From Pelobates cultripes (lineage: Eukaryota; Chordata; Amphibia; Anura; Pelobatidae), in NCBI GenBank assembly GCA_933207985.1, contig OW240916.1, positions 269,111,200 through 269,175,199 of the forward strand: a stretch of 64,000 bases of DNA. Direction: 5' to 3'. The position numbers and the translations under genes are program-made. The notes beneath the pieces were generated by a model, which made no database searches, had not been told where the DNA came from, and saw nothing but the letters and a program-made list of their open reading frames with translations. This document shows positions 11,836-22,746 of the stretch, in pieces; the stretch's first letter is position 1, and the number at the start of each line of letters is the position of its first letter.

Positions 11836-12985
11836 GTAGTTCTACTATTAAAAATGAGTGTAGGAGGATAGTTGTTGTGCAGTTGTATTGTGGTGCCTGG
11901 GAATAGTGGGTTCAAAGGAGATGGGGAAAAAGGGGATGAGAAAACAAATTTTATACAAAGTGACCCAAATGTGGGCCTTGGCACTGTGGCATTGTGCCAT
12001 GGGGGATAGACGCACGAGCTGCGTCTCTTACTGTGTGGCCAATGGGCTCTCATAATTACATAATCTTATGGGATCCCAGAACTGTAGTGCGATGTTTATA
12101 TGGTTATTGGCGTGCTGCCTAGAAGCGTACCGGCACACACAGATCGGGTGGCTGTTGTGTCTCCAACACTCTGGTCAGAGCAGCAAGCATTGGTGCATAC
12201 AGCTGGGAGGCAAGTTTTACAATCCTCCATCTGTGCTAAGCGCACTTGTCTGGCACGGTTATTTGTGCTTGCGGTATTTGACCATTATACGTACCTAGTT
12301 TGCGGCTTTCCAGGTCAGCATTTTAGTGTTTACTTAGGTATCGTACTTGTTACTTTAAATCTTGCTGGTGTATCTAAATAGGTTGGTCGATATGTGCTTA
12401 ATGTGTTGATCTGGTGTGGCTATTTGCGTTCACAGTGTTTTTACCATTTTGCATTTTTCTCAGTACTGAGGTTTTGGTGTTTGTATGGGTAGTGTGCATG
12501 TTGCATTAAAACTTGCCGGCATATGGATATATTTTGACTATTATGTGCCTGTCATGTTGGCCAGAGCCGCAAGCATCCGCAAAGCACGATTTGAGGTAAA
12601 CTTTTTTTTTTTTTTAAAACAAACATATTAACCTATTTTTAACTTATTCGTTAGGTGCTGCAACCTGCGCCCACAATATTTAATTATGTTACATATAGAA
12701 CCCCATTTATGGGTTTTCACATTATTATGTCTCAAGGTTAATCCTAACTCCTCGAAGGTTCCTCCCATCTTTATGTACTTATATGATATGGGCCGTCTCT
12801 GGCTTCTGTTGCATGCATTAATTATATGGAGGGGTGGTTCACATATCGATAATTTCTAACATATGTGAATAATTCAGCTATTGTTTAAACAACATGCTAA
12901 TCAAAGCAATGAACATTGTGAAAGAAAAAACGTTTGAATAAAACAGCATTATGTGTAGTTATCTCACGTGTCCTTGATTGTGGCC
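11836..12985. other. No gene seen; sequence between LINE ORF2 and ORF1
   Basis: This stretch sits where the ORF2 N-terminus would be expected. I find no endonuclease motif on the - strand and no TIR or LTR pair that defines an insertion. It is either a decayed part of the LINE or unrelated inserted DNA. The ORFs 11826-12053 (-) and 12068-12381 (+) have no recognisable features. Confidence 0.4.
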
Positions 12986-13069
12986 CTTGAAGGACTAGTT
13001 CGGCCGGCAAATTAAGGGGACTTGGCTCGTGCTGAAATCTGGTGCCATTCCGGTGTCAGCCGTCTAGTT

Positions 13070-13902
13070 GGGTTTTCCTGAGTTGCAGGGGTTGTTGTAG
13101 TGAGCTCCCAGCGTCTGGGCACCATCTTTTGGCGTATGGACGATCTTCAGGGCGCCATGTCTTGTAATTAGCAACTTGGTGGAATAGCCCATTTGTACCT
13201 AATTCCAGCTTGCCGCAATTCCTCCGTGACTGCTTGAAAGTTTCTTCTGCGTTTAAGGGTTGCCGCTGAAAGATCCGCCATTATTTTGATCATTGTGTAA
13301 TATTCATGGGGTTCCGTGTGGTTTCTACTTGCTCGCAGTACAGCTTCCTTTATATGGAAATAGTGTGTCTTCAGGAGGACGTCTCTTGGTGTTGAGTCAG
13401 GTAAGTTTCACGGTTTGGGGACTCTGTGTACATGGTCTACTAAAAACATATCCGTGGGTATGTCTGGAGCATATGCCCGCAGTAGGCCTTGCACATAAGC
13501 CTGCAGGTCATTCGGCATTATGGTTTCCGGAACTCCTCTCTGTCTAAGGTTGTTTCTCCTCGAGCGATCTTCTGCGTCTGCCATGCGTGCTTCCATGGTC
13601 TCTATTTTTTGTTCCAGGGTTGCCACATGGTCAGCCATGTCATTGTGTGCCATTGCGAACTCGCTGAGCTTATTTTCGATGTGTACAGTCCTGTTGCTGA
13701 TGTCCTGCACTTCCTTTCTGAGTTGTCCGATGGAGGATTGCCATGTTTTTATGAGCTTATCCGCCATTGCAGTCATTGCTTCATCAAGGTACATTTTAGT
13801 TAATATTTCTGGAGCTTCATGTGTTGTGGCCATGTGTGAGAGGTTACCCGCTGTGGAATCTTTGGGGCCATCTTGGCGTAGGCCGCGTTCCGTATCTGAG
13901 GC
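13070..13902 (-). pseudogene. Tx1/L1-type LINE ORF1, main part
   Basis: On the - strand the ORF from 13833 codes for a coiled-coil stretch (heptad-like, DKLIKTWQSSIGQLRKEVQD region), followed by RSRRNNLRQRGVPE, the typical start of the L1 ORF1p RNA-recognition domain, and DHVHRVPKP. After a frameshift near 13405 the C-terminal domain continues to about 13070 (motifs RDVLLKTHYFH and IMADLSAATLKRR). The protein binds LINE RNA in the retrotransposition particle. The first codons are cut off by the hAT insertion at 13903 and resume at 16458-16525. Confidence 0.8.
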
Positions 13903-14064
13903 CAGGGGCGGACTGACCGGTCGGGCACTTCGGACACGGTCCGAGGGCCCGGCCGGGAGGGGGGCCCGCCGCCAGGGCCGCCTTCAGGGGGCCCGGCGGC
14001 AGGGCTGGGTTGGGGACTTCAGCAGAAGGTGCCACCGGGTGGCCGGCCCGGTGGCACACTGTGA

Positions 14065-14344
14065 GGGGGCCGGCCGTTTCATGTTAGAGCCGCCGGACCG
14101 GGTGGCAGCCTCGCCGGTCCGGCGGCATTCCTCTCACTAACGCTGAAGGAGGAGGAGGAGGAGCATGTGTCTGTCATGCTCCCTGCGGTTCCCACAATTC
14201 CCAGCACAGGATGTGGGAACCGCAAAGGAGCATGACAGACACATGCTCCTCCTCCTCCTCCTTCATCGTTAGTGAGCGGAATGCCGCCGGACCGGCAAGG
14301 CTGCCACCCGGTCCGGCGGCTCCAGCATCAAACGGCCGGCCCCC
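14065..14344. repeat. Inverted repeat, 132-bp arms, 15-base loop
   Basis: The left arm 14065-14196 (GGGGCCGGCCG ... GCGGTTCCCACA) pairs with the right arm 14212-14344 (TGTGGGAACCGC ... CGGCCGGCCCC). The arms hold a GGA/TCC trinucleotide run and a GC-rich CCGCCGGACCGG block. The structure lies inside the hAT element and could have been a foldback element of its own. Confidence 0.9.
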
Positions 14345-15112
14345 TCTAACTTGAGTAAGAGGGGGGAAGAGGGGGCAAGAAAAATATGGGGGGGAAGAAG
14401 GGGCAAGAGAGATATGGGGGGGAAAGAGGAAATATAGAAGAGGCAATAGAGATGGGGAAAGGGAGCAGAAGATAGGGGAAAGAGGGCAATAGAATGGGGA
14501 AGAGGGGAACAGAGAGATGGGGAGGGGCAATAGAGAGGAGGGGAACAGAGATGGGGAGGGGAGAAGAGGGGCAAGAGATGGGGAGGTGGGAAGAGGGGCA
14601 ATAGAGATGGGGGAAAGAGGAGGCAATAGAGATGGGGAAAGAGGGGCAATAGAATGGGGAGGAGGGAGGAGAAAAGAGGGGCAATAGAGAGGGGAGGGAG
14701 AAAGAGGGAACAGAGATAGGGAGGGGAAGAGGGGCAATAGAGATGGTGGGAAAAGAGAGGCAATAGAGAGATGGGGAGGGGGGGAAAGAGGGGGCAATAG
14801 AGAGATGGGGAGGGGGAGAAAGAGACAGAGGGGGAAGAATGAGACACAGGGGGAGAAAGAGGGGGAATATAGAGATGGGGAGGGGGAGAAAGAGACAACG
14901 AGGGAAGAATGAGACACGGGGAGAAAGAGGGGGGATAGGGAGGGGGAGAAAGAGACAGAGAGGAAGAGAGATGTGGGGGAGAGAGAGACAGGGAAAGGGG
15001 GAGAAAAACAGTGGAAGAGAGGGAGAAAGAGGCAGAGGGGTAAGAGAGACTGGGAAGGAGGGGGGGAGGAAGAAACATACAGAGGGACGGGGGGAGACAA
15101 AAAGGCACACAG
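14345..15112. repeat. Purine-rich tract, about 770 bp
   Basis: The + strand is nearly all G and A, with units such as GAGGGGCAATAGAGATGGGG repeated with variation. It has potential to form triplex DNA or G-quadruplexes. Both strands show long artificial ORFs (Ser/Pro/Leu-rich on the - strand). Confidence 0.9.
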
Positions 15113-15266
15113 AAGGGCTGTAGATATCACTGGTGGATCCAGGGGGGCAACAGGGCAATTGCCCCCCCCTCCCCTGTCCGCAGGCACCATGCGGGCAGGG
15201 GAGGGAGGAAGAGAGGACCTGGGAGCTCACCCTGCAGCTCCTCTGGGTCCTTCTTGCACGAGCACA

Positions 15267-15303
15267 GAGCGTTGCCGCGATTACCATGGCAACGTTACCG
15301 CTC
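15267..15303. promoter_or_regulatory. X-box-like hairpin module in hAT
   Basis: The sequence GAGCGTTGCCGCGATTACC followed by ATGGCAACG contains ATTACCATGGCAAC, one base from the RFX X-box form GTTACCATGGCAAC. It is flanked by the inverted pair CGTTGCC / GGCAACG. The same module occurs at 19443, 46571 and 60923 in different elements. Confidence 0.5.
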
Positions 15304-15414
15304 TTGCGAGAGTCAGCTCTAGCCCTGGAGCTACGGTCTAGTGTTCACTCTCAACACTGTGACCCCCAGGGATTCCTGGTGGTCGCAGTGGTGAGAGTGA
15401 ACTCTAGCCCCATA

Positions 15415-15640
15415 AACACACTGCCCCACACACACACTATACACATTCACACACTGCCCCCATACACACCATACACATTTACACACATTGCCTCACACAC
15501 ACACATACACTGCCCACCCATATACACACAGACCCCCATACACAGCCCCCCATACTAACATTGCCACACACATACACAGCCCACACACCCTACACATTCA
15601 CACACTACACCCCCACACACACACTGAACCTTTCACACAC
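15415..15640. repeat. CA-rich microsatellite
   Basis: Imperfect CACA and CACACCATACACATT-type repeats interspersed with C runs, inside the hAT at 13903-16457. The short ORFs over it are artefacts. Confidence 0.85.
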
Positions 15641-15784
15641 ATTGCACCACTGCTCCTATTCCCTACTACAGCCCCATATCCCAGCAGATCCCAGGTAAGT
15701 TGTCAAACTGTTCTTAAATGGTTTGACTACTTACTCTGGAGCAGTAGTGGTTATTGTGCATAGATTATTTCTTTAAATAATTTA

Positions 15785-16045
15785 CAAGTGCCCCAGTAGC
15801 CAGCCAGCCAACCCACAGGCTGGCCAGTAGCCAGCAAGTTAGCCAGCCCACAGGCCAGTAGCCAGCCCACAGGCCTACAGCAAGCCACAGGCTTACATCC
15901 AGCAAGCCCACAGCCTGCCAGTCGCAGCCAGCAAGCCACAGCCTGCCAGCCGCAGTCAGCAAGCCCACAGCCTGCCGGCAGTAGCCAGCAAGCCCACAGC
16001 CTGCCAGCCGCAGCAAGCAAGCCCACAGACTGCCAGCCAGCAACA
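15785..16045. repeat. Minisatellite, about 30-bp CAGC-rich unit
   Basis: Units of the form CAGCAAGCCCACAGCCTGCC followed by AGCCGCAG repeat imperfectly about eight times. It lies inside the hAT element and is followed by an imperfect hairpin at 16137-16195 (CCTCCAGGCCCCATTAGA and its inverse). Confidence 0.8.
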
Positions 16046-16457
16046 GTAATTAAGGTAAGAAGAGCCAACTTGGCCTAGGTATCAGCGAGCTATGTTGTGT
16101 TGCTATATTGTGAATAGAAACCAGAGTGTTGGAGAGACCACCCTCCAGGCCCCATTAGACTCCATTGTAGTCTCTAATGGGGCCTGGAGGGGATTCTTTC
16201 TAACACACTCTCTAAAGGACACTGAGATAGCCCCCGCTAGAAAGACCCCCCCTCCATGGCCCATTAGCCCTCAATTGTAGTCTCTGCTGGGGTCTCGAAG
16301 GGCTTATTGCCCTTTTGTTCCTTGTGTCTAAAGATTGTGTAGGGTGTGGCTGGAGGCGGGACAAGGGTGGCGCTTGCTGCAGAGTATGGGTGGGGCCTGT
16401 AAGGGGGCCCTTGATTTATTTTGCCCGGGGGCCCTGAGGGTTCTCAGTCCGCCCCTG

Positions 16458-16525
16458 TCTGAGGCATTTTGATTGAAGAAATTCAGTTTATCGTTCTTCT
16501 GAGTGTTCTTGGGGTTCGACATCAT
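16458..16525 (-). pseudogene. LINE ORF1 N-terminal piece, split off by hAT
   Basis: On the - strand, from the ATG at 16525 or 16522, this codes for about 22 residues (MSNPKNTQKNDKLNFF...). It joins in frame with the ORF1 piece at 13902 once the hAT and one copy of its 8-bp duplication are ignored. The match in reading frame supports the reading that the LINE was there first and the hAT inserted later. Confidence 0.7.
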
Positions 16526-18028
16526 GTATTTTGAGGCTTGTTTCAGTGCCCTGGGAGATGATGCTTTCGGATGTTGAGAGCCCAGGTGCCGGAGCAATTT
16601 CCTAAACAGCCAGGTTGCTCGGTGGTTGGCCCTTATATGTATAATTTTTAATACTTTTATTGCCCATTTGTAGTATTCTAATATTCTACTGGCATCCTTT
16701 TTAATGCTTTTTAATGCCTCCTCCTTTTATTTTATGTCCACTTTTATATTTATTTTTGCTCTCTTTTATTTATCCTTTTATTATATTCAATTGTATTTCT
16801 TATATTTCACATACTTGACTTCTTTGCCAATATTGTTATGTTTTAATTGTATTTGTTATATTTTACATATCTGGCTTCTTTGCCTTTATTATTAATGTCT
16901 GTTCGATTTTATAATACCTAACTACTATATTTATATTGTATTTATCATACTCCACATTCTTTCCCCATATTTGGCTTCATTGCCAACACTATTAATGTCT
17001 GCTTGATCGTACCACACATGCCCTCTACACTTCTCTAAGCCCATTGCGCACGCGGCTTCATTCGCATAGCCGCACATGCTCTATATGCACGTAACTTTTG
17101 CAGCGAATGCATCTTTTCTCGTTTGTCTTTTTCTGGACTATATTCAATACTGCGCATTCGGCTATTTATATGTTCGGAAGTAGCCCAACAAACCCCCGCT
17201 GTGACTATGCCCTAGCCTGCAGTACTACATTCCCCAAAAGGCTCAGCGGCTAAATGATTACATCCATCACATGGTCCAACTAATTTCAATAAACAACACT
17301 CATTTTCACACAGAAACTTAATTATATACATACTTTAATAGTATACTTTATTATGAGATAAGTTTTATAAAGTTTTTTAAAGTTTTTTTATATGTAAAGC
17401 AACATTATTTTTTGATTGGCTGACAGAATTTTGTTGCCAATTTTAATTATTGTCACTCCTATATAAACACTAGCAAGCCAGGTTGTATGTTTTTACTCCA
17501 TTGAAAAAGCCTGTAGGCGAAACGCGTTTTGATGTATTTTACTGATTTTTAACATTAATAAAGAGATTTTGGTTACTTAATTTTTACTTGTACCATCATT
17601 TTATTATTTGACCTTTTAACAACAACCTGGCACCAACTATTTATATTTTCCTTACTCCTAAGAATCCCAGGTGGGGATCATACCGCCGATGCTGTTGTCA
17701 TAGAGCGGTAAGCCTGCTCTACCTTTGTGAGTATATTTTATTACACCTTATTGGTTATTAATATTTTATTGAGAGTGCTATTGTTGCCTTTTACTTGTTT
17801 TCTGGGTTCCTGATACCAACATCTTTAACACTCACCATATATCCTATAAGTGGGGACTATACTGCTGTATGCTAATCACACCAGTGGTGGCTTAAGCTCT
17901 ACCAAATGTGAGTGTAACCCTATTATTTTACTGTTTTATTTATACAATGTGGAATACTGCACCGTTATTGTTTCTATCTCTTATCGCCCCCTTCTCTGGG
18001 TCCCTGATATTTCCATCCAATTTAACAT
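16526..18028. other. AT-rich stretch, no gene seen
   Basis: The first 100 bases are probably the LINE 5' region. Positions 16630-17000 are T-rich with repeated CTTCTTTGCC and TTATATTTTACATA-like phrases. A repeat end lies around 17470-17570 and includes the TTGAAAAAGCCTGTAGGCG motif (17511-17538) and an AATAAA. I find no coding evidence. Confidence 0.5.
17511..17538 (+). other. GCC/GGC hairpin followed by GAAACGCG
   Basis: TTGAAAAAGCCTGTAGGCGA then AACGCGTT: a three-base-pair GCC/GGC stem around TGTA, followed by the single-strand-like GAAACGCG. A close match is at 51510-51537 on the - strand, and a variant lies in the palindrome at 2422-2588. I know of no function for it. Confidence 0.45.
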
Positions 18029-18890
18029 GGAGGTCATTTAGTTACTCCAATGGCCATTAGAGGGAATGCCCGCCTGCCAACGTCAAGGCAGACCCCCCCA
18101 AGCGGGTCCTACACTGACCCTTCATCTTGCTTCTTTGAGCTTCTGGCAAAGATATCTCCAATGAGACAGAGAGGGTTATTTTTTTATATACACCCCTATA
18201 TACTTACTAATCCTTAATAGGGAACACATGGGATGGGCGGTAGCATTGTAACAAAGCTGTGTGATACAAAAAGTGAATACAAATGCAAAAAGATAAGTCC
18301 TGCGCTCACTCCCATCTCTCCTGGGCGGCAGCAATGACCACAGTACACATCAGCCCCAATATATAGTAAAAACCAATGATAAAAAGTTACCTGTGCTCTC
18401 TCCTTGATCCCTATGTATATTTAGACAAATGGAGGTCATTTAGAAACTCCAATGGCCATTGGAGGGAATGCCTGCCTTTCTGCCTGCCAACGTGAAGGCA
18501 GACCCCCCCCCAAGCGGGTCCTACACTGACCCTTTACCTTGCTTCCTTGAGCTTCTGGCAAAGATATCTCCAATGAGACAGAGAGGGATATTTCTTTTTA
18601 TATACACCCCTATAAACTTATTAACCCTTAATAGGGAACACATGGGATGGGCGGTAGCAGTGTAACAAAGATGTGTGATACAAAAAGTGAATACAAATAC
18701 AAAAAGATAAGTCCTGCGCTCACTCCCATCACTCCTGGGCGGCAGCAACGACCACAGTACACATCAGCCCCAATATATAGTAAAAAACAAAGAAAAAGGT
18801 TACCTGCACTCTCTCCTTAATCCCTATCTATATTTAGACAAATGGAGGTCATTTAGTTATTCCAATGGCTATTGGAGCTTCGTACCAGCT
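18029..18890. repeat. Tandem duplication, about 405-bp unit, two copies plus a third start
   Basis: GGAGGTCATTTAG starts copies at 18029, 18431 and 18844, so units are about 402 and 413 bp. Shared landmarks are CAAGCGGGTCCTACACTGAC, CACATGGGATGGGCGGTAGC and GATAAGTCCTGCGCTCACTC. The copies are over 90% alike by eye, with a small insertion (CTTTCTGCCTG) in the second. It contains no gene; the ORFs in it are not conserved between copies. Confidence 0.9.
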
Positions 18891-19176
18891 CCGCACATTA
18901 ACAGCTCTGATGCGTTGAGTAATGGACCTCTGATCTTTGAACATGTCCTGTGGCATCTGTCACCAAGGCATTAGCAGCAGATTCTTTAAATCCTACAAGA
19001 TGCAAAGTGGGATCTACAGATGCTCACTTGGATTGAGTTTTGGAGAATTTTGAGGCCAATGAAACACCTTGAACTCTTTGAGTTCTTCAAGCCCTTCCTG
19101 AACAATATTTGCAGTGTGGCAGGATGCATTATTCTACAAAAGAGTCCACTGCCACCAGGAAACACTATAGTTAAGC

Positions 19177-19490
19177 AGGCCCAGACTGGCCATCGGGCAA
19201 AGGCCCGGTGTGCCGTGATGGCCATGTTTGGAGGATACAGGGCAGATCAGAGGATCTCCCTTGCCGGCCCATGCAGGATTGGCACTATCCCAGCGCCGGC
19301 CCTGTTGTGTGTCAAGAGTGCTGGTTGCAAGATTATTGATCTTTCTTGCCAACCCACGTGCACTTAAATCTGAAGTGGGGAAAGGACCTGGGGGTTCTGA
19401 CTTGCAGTTCTGCTGGTTCTGGAAAGTTCCTCTTGCGAATTTGGAGTGTTGCCGAGGTTACCATGGCAATGCTCTGACAGGCTGAAAGGA
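19177..19490. mobile_element. hAT-like fragment with X-box module
   Basis: It starts CAGGCCCAGACTGGCCATCG, like hAT ends of the CAGGGCCGGACTGG kind. Positions 19375-19480 match 15215-15300 of the hAT at 13903-16457 (AGGACCTGGG ... TTACCATGGCAA). I could not find a right end or target duplication. Confidence 0.5.
19443..19480. promoter_or_regulatory. X-box-like hairpin module
   Basis: GAGTGTTGCCGAGGTTACC then ATGGCAATGCTCTGACAG includes GTTACCATGGCAAT, one base from GTTACCATGGCAAC. The end GCTCTGACAG is also present at 60957-60966. Confidence 0.5.
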
Positions 19491-19559
19491 ACAAAGGAAG
19501 GATGGGGCATGGACATCAGAGGCTGAAACCCAGGAGTGTTCCTCTGGACCGTACTCTTC

Positions 19560-19850
19560 ACAGTGAACCAAGTATTGGATCTGTCCTCTGAACACTCATG
19601 AATCAATAATGCTGCGTATTTCATATTCCTCATGATTATCAACCAGAACAGGACATGGATGTGGCACCGAGGTGGTGTAGCGACTACACACTAAGGGTTT
19701 CAAGAGGGAATCATGGAATACATTAGAGATGTGCATGCCAGGAGGAAGGTCAAGTCCATAAGCTACAGGGTTAACCCTTCGAAGTATACGAAATGGTCCA
19801 ACGTATGCAGTGCCGGATTTTGTGAGGGAAAACGGAGCGGAAGATCCACA
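19560..19850 (-). pseudogene. Gypsy (chromovirus) integrase C-terminus and chromodomain start
   Basis: On the - strand, 19850 to 19560 reads as GPFRILRRVNPVAYGLDLPP followed by HISNVFHDSLLKPL and, further on, EEYEIRSIIDS. This is the pattern of a Gypsy integrase C-terminal (GPY/F) module running into a chromodomain. Most of the integrase core is missing between this and the RNase H piece at 20185. Confidence 0.7.
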
Positions 19851-20184
19851 ATAAAATCCATGAACCAGTGAGTTCAGGGTTGTTCACCATTAGGTATAGT
19901 TTGCAGGAGAGCCACTGGAAAGTGTTATGGTGTTTTATTTTAAGTGCACACAGGACAGGCAGCTACAAAAGCAGTGACATTAACGGAGACTAGGCCACCA
20001 AAATTGTCGAGAGACTGATCAGATTAACTGGTTTTTGCATGGATGTCCGGCTGCTTTGGAGTTGTGATATGTACCTAATAATTTAGTGTGGAGGTGAAGA
20101 GGTACAACGCAACTATCACTAGGTTTCTCTGGAGGAGAGTTAACTTGTTCAGACAGAATTTCCTCACCCAGGGGTGAGGTGAGG

Positions 20185-21343
20185 TTAATACGGATAGTGG
20201 CTAGTATTTGGTCCGGAGGAACCTCCGTAGATAGATGTTTTCAGTACAAGCAAATAAGAAACCACACAATTGAATCTTGGTAGGAATAGAGCCCATCCAG
20301 CTTGCTGAGGGGAAAGTCGTTTAGCTTTAGAGAGATATGTAAGATTCTTGTGGGCAGTGAGAATGAGAATTGGCACTAAAGTACCCTCAAGAAGGTTCTT
20401 TGAGATCTAAAATTATAGCTAGGAGTTCTCTGTCACCAGTTTGGTAATTGAATCCGGCCAGGTTCAATTTCTTCAAGAAATACCCGCACGGATGCATGGA
20501 GCTCTCAGGGTTAGGACATCAAGACAGGAGGGAGCCTACTCCTGTCTCAGTCAAATCGACTTTGAATGGTTAGGCAGGGTTAGGGTATGTCAGTATTGGA
20601 GCTGCAGCAAAGGCGACTTTGAAAGGCAGTAATGGCTTCCTGTGACCAATGTTGTGGATTGTCCTGATCATGTCCTTGAGAGGTTAACCAAGGAAGAAAA
20701 GTTGCGTATGAACTTACGATAATTGTCGAATCCAAGAAAACCCTGTATAGAGTGTAGGTCCGCAAGTCAAGTCCATTGTAGTACAGTGGAAAGAATCCAA
20801 CATCAGAAATAACATAGCCCAAAAATTTTACCTGTTTGCGGATGAACTCACATTTCTCTATTTTACAGATTATTTTAAGAGATTATTTTCTCTGAGTCCC
20901 TCTAGGACACGAGAGATATCTGTGTAATGGTTCTCGAGAGATGTGGAATAGATAAGAATATCATCAAGATAAACCACCACACATTTCTGCAGCATATCTC
21001 GCAGGACAGCATTTATGAATTCCTGGAAAACCGCGGGAGCATTGCAAAGACCAAAGTGCATTACGAGGTATTCATAATGCCTGCTCCAGATGTTAAATGC
21101 ATTTTTCCATTTGTGGCCCTCTTTTATCCTGCAGAGATTATATACCACTCTCAGATCAAGTTTAGTGAAGACCATGGCTCCCTTGAGGTGTTCGAATAAC
21201 TCAGTGATCAAGGGAATGGCGTAGGGATTCTTAATAGTGATACGATTGAGACCCCTATAGTCGATACAAGGTCTCTACTCGGCACTCTTCTTTTTCACAA
21301 AGAAAAGGCCGGCCCCGGCAGGAGAGGAGGACTTGTGAATGAA
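20185..21343 (-). pseudogene. Gypsy reverse transcriptase and RNase H, decayed
   Basis: On the - strand the RT piece at 20870-21211 has [27 protein letters not shown] and the catalytic YLDDILIYS. The linker piece is at 20580-20822, and the RNase H end at 20185-20376 has LTAHKNLTYLSKAKRLSPQQ. Several frame breaks separate the pieces. In the catalytic KLDLR stretch the usual DLR-x-AY is changed to VVYN. The element copies through an RNA intermediate when intact; this copy is dead. Confidence 0.85.
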
Positions 21344-21871
21344 TCACAGTGACAATGCATCAGTAACATACTTCTCCAAGGCTTGATTCTCTGCTACAGA
21401 CAGCGGGTCAATCCGGCCACAAGGTGGGATGGCATCAGGTTGGAATTCAATAGCACAGTCATAAGGACAGTGTGGCAGCAAAATACTGGCCTGACCCTTA
21501 TCAAATACATCTTGGAATTCTTGGTACTCAGCATGCAACAAAGAGGGCGACGATGTGCACAAAACTTTGACCAGTTTCCAGAGACAGGTAAATGTACATT
21601 GCTGAGACCAAGATAATATCTCAGATTCGTGCCAATTGAATGTGTGGTTATGCTTCTGCACCCATGGATATCCCAAAACAACCAAGTAATATGGAGAAAA
21701 AATCACATGGAGTTGGATCATCTCATGGTGTAGAGCCCCTACAGCCAAATATATAGGCATGGTCTCATGGGTTATGTGGGTAGGCTGTAGTGGTCTGCCA
21801 TCTATGGCTTTGAAAGCTAGCAGAGAGGTGCAAGGCTGTAAGGGTATAGAGTGCTCCAATGCAAAGGGCAC
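21344..21871 (-). pseudogene. Gypsy protease and start of reverse transcriptase
   Basis: An open stretch of 175 codons on the - strand. It includes a retroelement protease C-terminal pattern (YYLVVLGYPWVQKHN) and the start of the RT region (YQEFQDVFDKGQA, LPPHCPYDCAIEF-like). The protease active-site DSG is not seen; it would lie upstream near 21880-21920, where the adjoining frame reads DSG-like residues. Confidence 0.7.
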
Positions 21872-22190
21872 TGACTATGAACAAGCCTGCAGCCCCAGAA
21901 TCAAGTAATGCCCGGATATTAATGAATGACTCAGGCCAGGAGAGAAGGGGTTGTCTTTATAGATCTCTGGGGATCCAGAAAAGCCACCCAAGGTCTGTCC
22001 CTGACAGTATATTAGGTGCGGGCATTTTCCCGTACAAATTGGGCAAGACCTTAACAGATGACCCTGGTGGCCGCAGTACAAGCAAAGGCCTTCCATCCTC
22101 CAAAAGTCCCTCTCCTTGACAGAGAGGCCTGTGAAGCCTAGCAGCCTCGGCTCCACATCGCCAGAGGACTCAGGACCAGGAGGCATGGGA
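21872..22190 (-). pseudogene. Gypsy gag end with zinc knuckle
   Basis: The - strand ORF 21875-22186 contains one CCHC knuckle, CLYCGHQGHLLRSC (C-x2-C-x4-H-x4-C), the nucleic-acid-binding motif at the end of gag. The protein upstream is Pro/Gly-rich and short, so gag is truncated. With the pol pieces at 19560-21871 it gives the order gag, protease, RT, RNase H, integrase end on the - strand. Confidence 0.75.
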
Positions 22191-22379
22191 GGTGAGGGAG
22201 ACTTGGGTAGGAAAGAAAAGCTTCATGTTAAATATACAGGAGACCTCTGCAAGCCCTTCCTGAATGAGTGTCTCTCTGAGTCTTATATCAATGAGAATGA
22301 CAAAGGATATCAGTTCCTCAAGATCTTTAAGTAAATCTCTGGCTGCAATCTCATACTTTCACTAACCACCAGGACTTAC

Positions 22380-22712
22380 AATGTATACTTCACTCACATT
22401 GTATCCCACACCACATTTGTACACCTCACACACATAGTGCAACCCTCACACACATTGCATCTCTTACACACACATTGTGCCCCTATACACACACATTGTA
22501 CCCCTAAACACACAGTGTTCCCTTTACACTGCATCCCTTACACACATACTGCACCCTTCACATACACTGCATCCCCCACACACATTGTGCCCCTCACACA
22601 CATTGCACCACTCACACACTGCATCCCTTACACACACATTGCACCCCTCACACACACTGCATCCCCCACACACATACTGCACCCCTCACACACACTGCAT
22701 ACACACACATTA
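22380..22712. repeat. CA-rich microsatellite
   Basis: Imperfect CACACATTGCACCCCTCA-type repeats of about 20-30 bp with CACA cores. It abuts UGT unit A: similarity to unit B starts only at about 22710 (ATTAATTTACAA). The ORFs 22437-22713 over this tract are mostly artefact; only their end overlaps exon 3. Confidence 0.85.
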
Positions 22713-22746
22713 ATTTACAAAAAAAAACTTTTTTTTTTTTTTTTAG

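Larger units (their letters stand above)
13903..16457. mobile_element. Non-autonomous hAT element, 2555 bp
   Basis: There is a perfect 14-bp terminal inverted repeat, CAGGGGCGGACTGA, and a perfect 8-bp target duplication, TCTGAGGC (13895-13902 and 16458-16465). These are the hallmarks of the hAT superfamily. No transposase is present. The interior is made of an inverted repeat (14065-14344), a purine tract (14345-15112), an X-box module (15267-15303), CA repeats (15415-15640) and a 30-bp minisatellite (15785-16045). It is inserted in LINE ORF1 after about codon 22. The long ORFs inside, such as 14174-15190 on the - strand, are low-complexity artefacts. Confidence 0.9.

Noticed and set aside
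14174..15287. Long Ser/Pro/Leu-rich ORFs on the - strand
   Set aside because: They arise from the purine tract: all three frames are open at once and have the same low-complexity content.
15488..15763. His/Thr-rich ORF as a metal-binding protein
   Set aside because: It is read from a CA microsatellite.
22437..22745. N-terminal part of the ORF leading into UGT exon 3
   Set aside because: It is coded by the CA array; the true exon starts at the splice acceptor at 22746.
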